From NCBI GenBank assembly GCA_050692055.1, contig JBOGTC010000086.1:1-9404 (forward strand): DNA of 9,404 bases, written 5' to 3'. The stretch is from JBOGTC01 sp050692055 (lineage in GTDB: Bacteria; Chloroflexota; Limnocylindria; QHBO01). Made by a program: the position numbers and the translations under genes. Positions 1 through 4,774 of the stretch are shown one piece after another; within the stretch, counting starts at the first letter, position 1; the number at the start of each line of letters is the position of its first letter. Under the pieces are notes generated by a model that had not been told where the DNA came from, did not search any database, and saw nothing but the letters and a program-made list of their open reading frames with translations.

Positions 1-22
1 CACGCAAGAGGCTCGGTGGACC

Positions 23-1060
23 TTATCGACCTGCCCAGGCGTCCCGGGCTGCCTGTCCCTGTTCCTCGGTGAGGGCGACGTAGCCGACCTCACCCGCGAG
101 CGCAAGGCCCTCCGCCGAGACGTAGAAGTCGATGAACGGAGCCAGTGCGGCGTTCTCCTCGACACTTGCGAGGTTGGGGTAGATGAAGAGCGGTCGGGCG
201 ATCGGGTACGACTCGTCGGCGACCGTCTCATCGGATGGGGTAATGCATCCCCCGCCGCCGTCCACGTCGATGAGCTTCACGCCTTCGGCCTCTTCCGCGA
301 ACGCCAGGCCGACCCAGCCGAGCGAGCCCGGCGATCCGGCGATGCCCTCGATGATCACGTTGTCGTTGGCCGAGGCGGTGTAGTCGGGACGCGTGGTTGC
401 ATCGGCGCCGCGCACCTCCGCGATCCCCTCCAGCGCGAGCTCGACGAAGCTGTCGAACGTGCCCGATTCCTCGCCGGGCGCGGTGACGTTCAGCGCTGCG
501 TCAGGGTACGGGGCGTTCGAGGTACCGAACTCGCCTGCGAGCTCCTCTTCCAGCTCCGCCGCCAGGTCATTGGCGTCGCTCCAGTTGCCGAAGCCCTCAG
601 ACTCGGGGCCGAGCAGCGCATAGAGATCGAGGAAGCTCAGGCAGCTCACGTCGGCATTCTCGGCCGAGGTGGTCACCGAGAGGCCGTCGTAGGCGATCAG
701 GAGCTCGACGTATTCGATGCCGTTCTCCTCGCAGACCGCGACCTCTTCCTCGCTGATGGCCCGCGACGCGTCGCTGATATCGGTCTGACCGTCGCAGAAG
801 AGCGCGAACCCATCGCCGGTGCCGGGGCCCTCAACGGTGTAGAAGAAGTCGTCGTTCGACTCCGCGAAGACTTCCGCGACGCGGTTGGTCACGGGCTCGA
901 CGGTCGAGGATCCGGAGACGAAGATCTCTCCGCCGGTGCCGTCCCCATCGGCGCCATCGGTCGCGGACCCGCCACCGCTTGCCGTGCAGGCCGCCAGGAC
1001 CATGATGCCGGCAACCATGAATCCCAGGATTGGGCGTCGCCCAAGCCGCTGTATCGTCAA
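23..1060 (-). CDS. pstS: PstS-like phosphate-binding lipoprotein
   Basis: Probable periplasmic or surface-anchored substrate-binding protein of a high-affinity phosphate ABC transporter, 345 aa. The N-terminus has basic residues, a hydrophobic stretch and a lipobox (LAAC, Cys25), then a Gly/Ser/Asp-rich linker to about residue 44. The PBP-like domain begins with VSGSSTVEP (about 48-56), where GSST is typical of the phosphate-binding loop. It continues with GTGDGF (80-85), a TDISDASR segment (93-100) and APGEESGTF (194-202), all at places where PstS proteins contact phosphate. Cys89 and Cys110 could form a disulfide. The start is TTG at 1058-1060; a strong GGAGGAG five bases upstream supports it. 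It lies 119 bp downstream of chrA on the same strand and is preceded by a phased repeat resembling a Pho box. pstC, pstA and pstB are not seen and may lie beyond the left edge. Family assignment is firm; phosphate specificity is inferred from motifs and the neighbouring pit genes. Confidence 0.9.
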   Translation of the reverse strand: MTIQRLGRRPILGFMVAGIMVLAACTASGGGSATDGADGDGTGGEIFVSGSSTVEPVTNRVAEVFAESNDDFFYTVEGPGTGDGFALFCDGQTDISDASRAISEEEVAVCEENGIEYVELLIAYDGLSVTTSAENADVSCLSFLDLYALLGPESEGFGNWSDANDLAAELEEELAGEFGTSNAPYPDAALNVTAPGEESGTFDSFVELALEGIAEVRGADATTRPDYTASANDNVIIEGIAGSPGSLGWVGLAFAEEAEGVKLIDVDGGGGCITPSDETVADESYPIARPLFIYPNLASVEENAALAPFIDFYVSAEGLALAGEVGYVALTEEQGQAARDAWAGR

Positions 1061-1064
1061 TGCT

Positions 1065-1072
1065 TCTCCTCC
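1065..1072 (-). promoter_or_regulatory. Shine-Dalgarno site of pstS
   Basis: On the minus strand this reads as a purine-rich AGGAGGAG-like run ending five bases before TTG 1058-1060. It decides the TTG start, because no ATG or GTG in the same frame has such a site. It also shows that pstS is translated from a leadered mRNA, unlike chrA upstream. Confidence 0.75.
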
Positions 1073-1144
1073 GTTTGAGGTGCGTCCCGGGTGGCACGAG
1101 ACTCATCGCGGGCACGCGTTGTCCTCGGTAGACTGAAGCGACGC

Positions 1145-1184
1145 GCTTAACGCACCCTTAGCGGAGCGTCAAAGGCTGGTTAAG
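1145..1184 (-). promoter_or_regulatory. Pho-box-like operator: four 7-bp direct repeats at 11-bp spacing
   Basis: Read on the minus strand, four 7-mers follow one another with exactly four bases between them: CTTAACC, TTTGACG, GCTAAGG, GTTAAGC. In every unit position 3 is T and position 5 is A, and three of four units have T at 2 and A at 4. An 11-bp period of 7+4 is the known architecture of PhoB/PhoP-type Pho boxes; the first unit matches the CTTAACC type reported in cyanobacteria. The first unit overlaps the chrA stop codon, and the last ends 84 bases before the pstS start. A -10 element is not clear; a weak TCTACC follows 12 bases after the last unit. Unit two also reads TTGACG, with TTAAGC 16 bases on, so an ordinary promoter is an alternative. 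Confidence 0.5.
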
Positions 1185-2310
1185 GACCGATACCGGCCAG
1201 CGAGCCGATCAGGCCAATGGCGGCACCGCCTGCCACTAGAGCCACCGAAGGCAGGCGCAGCACGAGGAGGCCGATCGCGGCGCCGATGGCCAGGGCCGCG
1301 GTGAGCGGATCCACGATGGCTGAGGCCCCCAGCTGCAGCGAGACGGCGGCCATGAGCCCGAGCGCCGCCGCGTTCACGCCGTCGAGCAGCGCCGCGGTCA
1401 GCGGTCGGTCGCGCAGCCGCTCTGCCACGGGGCCGATGAGCGCCACGAAGACGAACGCGGGCAGGAAGATCGCGACCGTTGCGACGAGCGCACCGGGGGT
1501 TCCGGCCAGCACGTAGCCGATGAACGTCGCGGTCGTGAAGAGCGGTCCGGGCGTCACCTGGCCGATGGCGACCGCGTCGAGGAGCTGGGTATCGGTCAGC
1601 CAGCCGAGGCGGTCGACCAGGTCGCCGCGCAGGAACGCCAGGAGCACGTAGCCGGAGCCGTACAGCAGCGCGCCTGCCTTGAGGAAGACCGCCGCGAGCG
1701 TCAGCAGATTGACCGATGCGGCCGTGGCAGCCGCCGGCAGGACCAGCGCCGCCGCGGCCCACGGATGGCGCGTCGCCGTGCGCGCGCCGGCCACGATCAA
1801 CGCTCCGCCGGCGAGAAGGACGAGCTCGTTGACGCCCACGACCCACAGCGCCGCGACAGCGACGGCCAGCACGGTCCGCAGCGGTCCGGTCAGCGCGGTG
1901 CGCGCGAACGCCACCAGCGCCGCGGCCACGATGGCGATGACGACCGGCTTGATGCCGTACAGCAGCGCTTCGCCGGTCGGGGTCTCGCCGAAGGTGACGT
2001 ACGCCCATGCCAGCGCCAGGACGATGGCCGTGGCGGGCACGATGAAGGCGAGCCCCGCCACCACCAGCCCCCAGCCGCCGGCGCGCAGCCGGCCGACGTG
2101 CATCGCCAGCTCGGTCGAGTTCGGCCCGGGGATGAGGTTCGTGATCCCGATCAGGTCGATCAGCCGCTGGTCGCTCAGCCAGCGCCGGCGCTCCACGACC
2201 TCGCGCCGCATGAGGGCGATGTGCGCCGCCGGTCCGCCGAACCCGATGAAGCCCAGCGTGCCGAACACGAGCACCAGCTCGCGGAGTCGTGCCCGGCGGT
2301 CATCGGCCAT
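1180..2310 (-). CDS. chrA: ChrA-type (CHR family) anion transporter, two-domain
   Basis: Multi-pass inner-membrane protein of 376 aa, the usual length of bidomain CHR proteins, which arose by duplication. The N-terminal half carries GFIGFGGPAAH (21-31) and ITNLIPGPN (56-64). The C-terminal half repeats the pattern with GQVTPGPLFTT (250-260). Characterised members export chromate by proton-coupled antiport and give chromate resistance; many homologues have no proven substrate, and sulfate or related oxyanions have been considered. No ChrB-type regulator or chromate reductase is visible here. The ATG at 2308-2310 lies six bases after a TACGGT hexamer, which suggests a leaderless transcript separate from the genes upstream. 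It sits between the DUF1059-like gene and pstS on the same strand, so read-through into pstS is possible. The family call is secure, the substrate is not. Confidence 0.9.
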   Translation of the reverse strand: MADDRRARLRELVLVFGTLGFIGFGGPAAHIALMRREVVERRRWLSDQRLIDLIGITNLIPGPNSTELAMHVGRLRAGGWGLVVAGLAFIVPATAIVLALAWAYVTFGETPTGEALLYGIKPVVIAIVAAALVAFARTALTGPLRTVLAVAVAALWVVGVNELVLLAGGALIVAGARTATRHPWAAAALVLPAAATAASVNLLTLAAVFLKAGALLYGSGYVLLAFLRGDLVDRLGWLTDTQLLDAVAIGQVTPGPLFTTATFIGYVLAGTPGALVATVAIFLPAFVFVALIGPVAERLRDRPLTAALLDGVNAAALGLMAAVSLQLGASAIVDPLTAALAIGAAIGLLVLRLPSVALVAGGAAIGLIGSLAGIGP

Positions 2311-2316
2311 GCGCGA

Positions 2317-2322
2317 ACCGTA
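2317..2322 (-). promoter_or_regulatory. Putative -10 element for leaderless chrA mRNA
   Basis: TACGGT on the minus strand, exactly six bases before the chrA ATG. The same TAnnnT-N6-start arrangement occurs before the ORF at 4727 and the methyltransferase at 5989. No recognisable -35 hexamer is present. Transcription would begin at or within a base or two of the start codon. Confidence 0.5.
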
Positions 2323-2361
2323 GCGTCTCGCGCCCGTCCCGCGCCCGTTTCGGGGGGCGGC

Positions 2362-2392
2362 ATTGCATGAGGTGAAGGTAACGGGGAAGAAG
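2362..2392 (+). repeat. 31-bp intergenic repeat, copy A
   Basis: First of three related copies in the noncoding gap before chrA. Shared positions in all copies are TTGCA at 2-6, GTG at 11-13, and ACGGGGAAG at 20-28 followed by AG. By hand alignment, copy A matches copy C at 25 of 31 positions and copy B at 22 of 31. The likeness to copy B continues after position 31 to a common GAAAC with one indel, making about 43 bp. Confidence 0.75.
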
Positions 2393-2422
2393 GCGCCTGA
2401 AACGGCCCCACCTTTGCCGTCT

Positions 2423-2453
2423 GTTGCACGTCGTGCAATCGACGGGGAAGAAG
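2423..2453 (+). repeat. 31-bp intergenic repeat, copy B
   Basis: Middle copy, same orientation as copy A and starting 61 bp after it. It has the same TTGCA to CGGGGAAGAAG spacing as copy A and matches copies A and C at 22 of 31 positions each. Its left part also contains a separate near-perfect palindrome (2424-2438). Confidence 0.7.
2424..2438. promoter_or_regulatory. Near-perfect 15-bp palindrome TTGCACGTCGTGCAA
   Basis: TTGCACG and CGTGCAA face each other around a central T. The arms are perfect, and the symmetry and size fit a dimeric repressor site. It lies 114 bp upstream of the chrA start and inside repeat copy B, so it could equally be a structural part of the repeat. No regulator gene is adjacent. 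Confidence 0.35.
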
Positions 2454-2469
2454 ACCCCGAAACCAGCCT

Positions 2470-2500
2470 CTACTTCCCCGTTATCTCCACCTGGTGCAAC
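2470..2500 (-). repeat. 31-bp intergenic repeat, copy C (inverted)
   Basis: Inverted relative to copies A and B; on the minus strand it has the same TTGCA, AGGTG and TAACGGGGAAG blocks at the same spacing. A and C thus form imperfect terminal inverted repeats of a ~139-bp unit (2362-2500), and an RNA from this region could fold A against C or B against C. Its TTGCA end overlaps the first unit of the 16-bp tandem repeat. Confidence 0.75.
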
Positions 2501-2543
2501 GCCCGGCGGTTGCAACGCCCGGCGGTTGCAACGCCCGGCAGTT
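2496..2543. repeat. Three tandem 16-bp repeats
   Basis: The unit GCAACGCCCGGCGGTT occurs three times in direct succession (2496-2511, 2512-2527, 2528-2543); the third copy differs by one base (CGGCAGTT). The junctions create the palindrome GTTGCAAC at 2509-2516 and 2525-2532. The array abuts copy C and ends at the last base of the stop codon of the small gene at 2543. Its unit is too short, and it lacks spacers, for a CRISPR. Confidence 0.85.
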
Positions 2544-2725
2544 CAGAGGTCGTAGGCGCCCGCGGTCACGAGGTCCCTGGGATCGGCGCTCATCGGCGAT
2601 TCGTGGGCGTAGGCGACGTGCTCGACCAGCTCGTCGAAGAGCTCCTCGTCATCGCTCGCCTCGATGGTGAGCCCGCACTCGCAGTCGATCCCGACCGCCA
2701 TGCGGTGCATGCCCGGCATCGCCAT
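2543..2725 (-). CDS. Small DUF1059-like protein
   Basis: Predicted 60-aa soluble protein of unknown function. The core, from IDCECGLTIEAS through ELFDELVEHVAYAHE, has a Cys-x-Cys pair followed by an acidic helix with a His near its end. This resembles the small DUF1059 family, which has paired Cys/His residues and no assigned activity. I chose ATG 2723-2725 because AGGA lies seven bases before it. A GTG 11 codons upstream and Met codons at 2719, 2710 and 2701 are alternatives. It follows the pit-DUF47 pair on the same strand with an 87-bp gap holding a hairpin and a paired TTGACG repeat, so it may have its own promoter. The homology is tentative; that it is a gene is likely from its conserved-looking core and ribosome site. 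Confidence 0.65.
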   Translation of the reverse strand: MAMPGMHRMAVGIDCECGLTIEASDDEELFDELVEHVAYAHESPMSADPRDLVTAGAYDL

Positions 2726-2746
2726 GGACCGATCCTGGCGCGGCGA

Positions 2747-2764
2747 CGTCAAGACCACGTCAAC
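2747..2764 (-). promoter_or_regulatory. Two-unit 11-bp phased repeat (Pho-box-like) before the small gene
   Basis: On the minus strand GTTGACG, four bases, then CTTGACG: two near-identical 7-mers at 11-bp period. They fit the same pattern as the four units before pstS, where one unit is TTTGACG. A single pair would bind one response-regulator dimer. It ends 21 bases before the chosen start, which leaves little room for a standard -10, so binding might act on a start further downstream or repress. Confidence 0.35.
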
Positions 2765-2792
2765 ACCTGCACAAGGCTGGGTGGGGGAGCGG

Positions 2793-2805
2793 GGCCGTAC
2801 CGGCC
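2793..2805 (-). terminator. Short GC hairpin after the DUF47 gene
   Basis: GGCCG-GTA-CGGCC on the minus strand forms a five-pair stem with a three-base loop, seven bases after the DUF47 stop codon. There is no U tract, so it may act only as an mRNA 3' end stabiliser or a weak terminator between the phosphate genes and the small gene. Confidence 0.3.
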
Positions 2806-2812
2806 TCGACGC

Positions 2813-3430
2813 TCAGGCGTGCTTGACGACGATGCGCTCGATGACGTTGGCGACGTCCTCGCAGGCGTCGATCGTCTCCTCCAGCAAGCCGTAGAGGTCC
2901 TTCCACTTGATCACCTCCATCGGCTCCTGGCCGTCGCGGAAGAGGTTGGCGATGGCGCGGCGGACGATGGCGTCGCCCTCGTTCTCGAGGCGGTGTATCT
3001 CGATCCAGTAGCGCTCGAGGTCGCGGAACGCCTGGAGCTGGCCCAGCGCCAGGGTCAGCTGGCGGCACTGCTCGACCACGATGCCGGCCTGCTGGCGCGC
3101 GGGCGGCGTCGGCTCGGCGATGCCGTACAGGCCGAACGTGTCGCCCACCTCCTCGACGAGGTCGAGGACGTCGTCGAGACCGCTGATGAGCGCGTGGATG
3201 TCCTCGCGGTCGAACGGCGTGACGAAGGTCTCCTCCAGGCGACGGCCGATGTCGTGGGTGATCTGGTCGCCCTCGTGCTCGGCCTCTCGCAGCCGCCGGG
3301 CGAGCTCCTCGCGCTCGTCGTAGTGCTCCATCATGCGCTGGAGCATCTCGGCCGCGGCGGTGACGTTCGTCATGTCCTTCACGAAGAGGTCGAAGAAGCG
3401 CTCCTCGCGCGGCATCAGGCGTAGTCGCAT
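2813..3430 (-). CDS. DUF47 / PhoU-like protein, partner of Pit
   Basis: Cytosolic all-helical protein of 205 aa, the typical length of the DUF47 family (PhoU-divergent). PhoU-type metal-cluster motifs are visible twice: E-x-EHEGD (49-55) and LENEGD (148-153). DREDIHALISGLDDVLD (74-90) supplies the acidic helix between. DUF47 genes sit next to pit genes in many bacteria and are thought to control or assist the transporter, by analogy with PhoU and Pst. The ATG at 3428-3430 is preceded by GGGAGGG 11 bases upstream. The gap to the pit stop codon is 22 bases, so the two are surely one operon. Confidence 0.92.
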   Translation of the reverse strand: MRLRLMPREERFFDLFVKDMTNVTAAAEMLQRMMEHYDEREELARRLREAEHEGDQITHDIGRRLEETFVTPFDREDIHALISGLDDVLDLVEEVGDTFGLYGIAEPTPPARQQAGIVVEQCRQLTLALGQLQAFRDLERYWIEIHRLENEGDAIVRRAIANLFRDGQEPMEVIKWKDLYGLLEETIDACEDVANVIERIVVKHA

Positions 3431-3452
3431 CGGTTAACAGCCCTCCCGGTGG

Positions 3453-4589
3453 TTACGGCGGAGAGTAGACGGTCGCCTCGGCGCGTTCTCGCCGATTGCG
3501 GAGGACCATGGCGATCAGCACGAGCACCATCGTGCTCAGCACGATGAGATTGAGCGGGAAGACGGTGAGCGCCCAATACGTGGCGGCGGCAATGAGCGCC
3601 GATCCGGGAATGGTGACGATCCAGGCCAGCAGCACTCGCCGCGTGAGCCCCCAGCGCACCGCCGAGAAGCGGTTCACGGTGCCGACCCCGATGATCGCCC
3701 CGGTGATGGTGTGCGTCGTCGAGACCGGGATGCCCAGGCTCGCCGTCCCGTACAGCGTGGCGGCCGCGGCGGTCTCGGCGGAGAAGCCGCCCACCGGCTG
3801 CAGGCGCGTCAGCTTCGAGCCGAGGGTGTGCACGATCCGCCAGCCACCGGCGAGGGTGCCCAGCGCGATGGCGGCGTGAGCGGCGAGCACGATGGGCAGT
3901 GAGACCTCGAACTCGCTCACCGGCGCTCCCCGGTCGATGAGGATGATGGCGGCGATCACGCCCATGGTCTTCTGCGCGTCGTTCGCGCCGTGGCCCAGCG
4001 AGTAAGCGGCGGCCGACACGAGCTGAAGGCGCCGGAACCATCCGTTGATCGATCGCACACCGGCCGCGCCGCGCGAAGCCGCCTTCTGGCCGATGAAGCC
4101 GGAGAGGTTCATCGCGATCACGCCCAGCAACAGGCCGATCATCGGCGAGACGAAGATGAAGACGGCGATGATCAGGATCCCATCGGTGACGAGCATGCCG
4201 AACCCGTTGAAGGCGACGGCGGCGCCGGCGAGGCCTCCGACCAGGGCGTGCGACGACGAGGTCGGCAGGCCGAGGTACCAGGTGATCAGGTCGAACGCGA
4301 TGGCGCCGACCAGCGCGGCGAGGATGACGTCGAGCGTCGCAACCTGGCCGATCTCGATCGTGCCGCGCCCGATCGTCGAAGCGACCGCGGTGCCAAAGAC
4401 GGCGAAGGCGACGAAGTTCCAGACGGCCGCCCATGCCACCGCGTACTGCGGGCGCAGGACGCGCGTCGAGACCACCGTGGCGATCGAGTTCGCCGCGTCG
4501 TGAAAGCCATTGACGAAGTCGAAGCCGAGGGCGACCAGGATCACGAAGAACGCCGCCAGGCTGAGGTCGAAGATGGTCAGGTCGAGCAA
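3453..4589 (-). CDS. pit: Pit-type inorganic phosphate transporter
   Basis: Integral membrane cation-coupled low-affinity phosphate symporter of the PiT/PHO4 family, 378 aa. The inverted-repeat architecture is clear: NGFHDAANS (27-35) in the first half pairs with GHGANDAQKT (199-208) in the second, and GLPTSSSHALVG (107-118) pairs with GIPVSTTHTITG near residue 290. These are the family's substrate and ion-binding segments. The chain is shorter than E. coli PitA because it lacks the large central insertion, as in many bacteria paired with a DUF47 protein. The start is TTG at 4587-4589; the frame is closed by a TGA nine codons upstream with no ATG or GTG between, and there is no strong Shine-Dalgarno. 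It is first in the operon with DUF47 and divergent from the threonine synthase region. Confidence 0.93.
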   Translation of the reverse strand: MLDLTIFDLSLAAFFVILVALGFDFVNGFHDAANSIATVVSTRVLRPQYAVAWAAVWNFVAFAVFGTAVASTIGRGTIEIGQVATLDVILAALVGAIAFDLITWYLGLPTSSSHALVGGLAGAAVAFNGFGMLVTDGILIIAVFIFVSPMIGLLLGVIAMNLSGFIGQKAASRGAAGVRSINGWFRRLQLVSAAAYSLGHGANDAQKTMGVIAAIILIDRGAPVSEFEVSLPIVLAAHAAIALGTLAGGWRIVHTLGSKLTRLQPVGGFSAETAAAATLYGTASLGIPVSTTHTITGAIIGVGTVNRFSAVRWGLTRRVLLAWIVTIPGSALIAAATYWALTVFPLNLIVLSTMVLVLIAMVLRNRRERAEATVYSPP

Positions 4590-4627
4590 TGGGCGAGCTC
4601 GTTGCGAGTCACATCACGGTGGAGTGG

Positions 4628-4645
4628 CCGGATCGGCCGGATCGG
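4628..4645. repeat. 9-bp tandem duplication CCGGATCGG x2
   Basis: Two perfect adjacent copies in the divergent pit/threonine synthase intergenic region, between the possible pit -10 and the pit start, hence in its 5' leader. It may be an operator or chance in a GC-rich spacer. Confidence 0.35.
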
Positions 4646-4655
4646 CGCCGCGACA

Positions 4656-4661
4656 AGGGTA
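4656..4661 (-). promoter_or_regulatory. Possible pit -10 element
   Basis: TACCCT on the minus strand fits the TAnnnT hexamer seen before other genes here. It would give a leader of about 60 bases before the TTG of pit. No -35 is recognisable, and this is the only TAnnnT candidate in the 100 bases upstream of pit. Confidence 0.3.
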
Positions 4662-4696
4662 GCGCGTGCGTGCCACTACTCGCCGATGACCAGCGT

Positions 4697-4710
4697 CAGC
4701 GCCGGCGCTG
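4697..4710. promoter_or_regulatory. Perfect 14-bp palindrome, candidate operator
   Basis: CAGCGCCGGCGCTG is fully self-complementary and ends four bases before the TAGCAT -10 element at 4715. It therefore occupies about -30 to -17 of the predicted start site at 4727, where a bound repressor would block polymerase. It is also within reach of the divergent pit promoter. GC-rich palindromes arise by chance in such DNA. Confidence 0.4.
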
Positions 4711-4714
4711 GCGG

Positions 4715-4720
4715 TAGCAT
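4715..4720 (+). promoter_or_regulatory. Putative -10 element before the uORF and threonine synthase
   Basis: TAGCAT lies exactly six bases before GTG 4727, the same spacing as at chrA and the methyltransferase. A transcript starting at the GTG would be leaderless for the short ORF and would carry a 47-base leader for threonine synthase. Confidence 0.5.
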
Positions 4721-4726
4721 CGGTCC

Positions 4727-4774
4727 GTGAGCTGGCTCGAGCGCATCACCCACGAGCCGGGGCAGCACAGTTGA
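4727..4774 (+). CDS. Possible 15-codon upstream ORF coupled to threonine synthase
   Basis: GTG start, peptide MSWLERITHEPGQHS, and TGA at 4772-4774 whose last base is the A of the threonine synthase ATG. The GTG sits six bases after a TAGCAT hexamer, so it would be the first codon of a leaderless mRNA. Threonine synthase has no good Shine-Dalgarno (only a GGGG at about -13), so reinitiation at the TGATG overlap is a plausible way it is translated. The peptide has one Thr and one Ile, not the run expected of a classical threonine attenuator leader, and I see no homologue. It could be a coupling ORF or a coincidence. Confidence 0.4.
   Translation: MSWLERITHEPGQHS

Noticed and set aside
1166..1171. 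TTGACG as an ordinary -35 box for pstS
   Set aside because: The matching -10 (TTAAGC or TAAGCG) is poor, and both hexamers fall within the phased four-unit repeat, which explains them better. It is not excluded.
2478..2491. DnaA box / replication origin in the repeat cassette
   Set aside because: GTTATCTCCACC resembles the DnaA box TTATCCACA only with an insertion, there is no cluster of boxes, and dnaA, dnaN or parAB genes are absent.
2496..2543. CRISPR array
   Set aside because: The 16-bp units are contiguous with no spacers, there are only three, and no cas gene is present. The 31-bp copies are in mixed orientation and diverged.
2363..3424. Long open frame of 353 codons on the plus strand
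   Set aside because: It lies antisense to the DUF47 gene and its translation is low-complexity (Val, Leu, Asp, Glu and Arg) with no recognisable domain; long antisense frames are expected in high-GC coding DNA.
4771..4773. TTG as the threonine synthase start
   Set aside because: It is immediately followed by ATG 4774, which is the better start and overlaps the uORF stop codon in the classic TGATG form.
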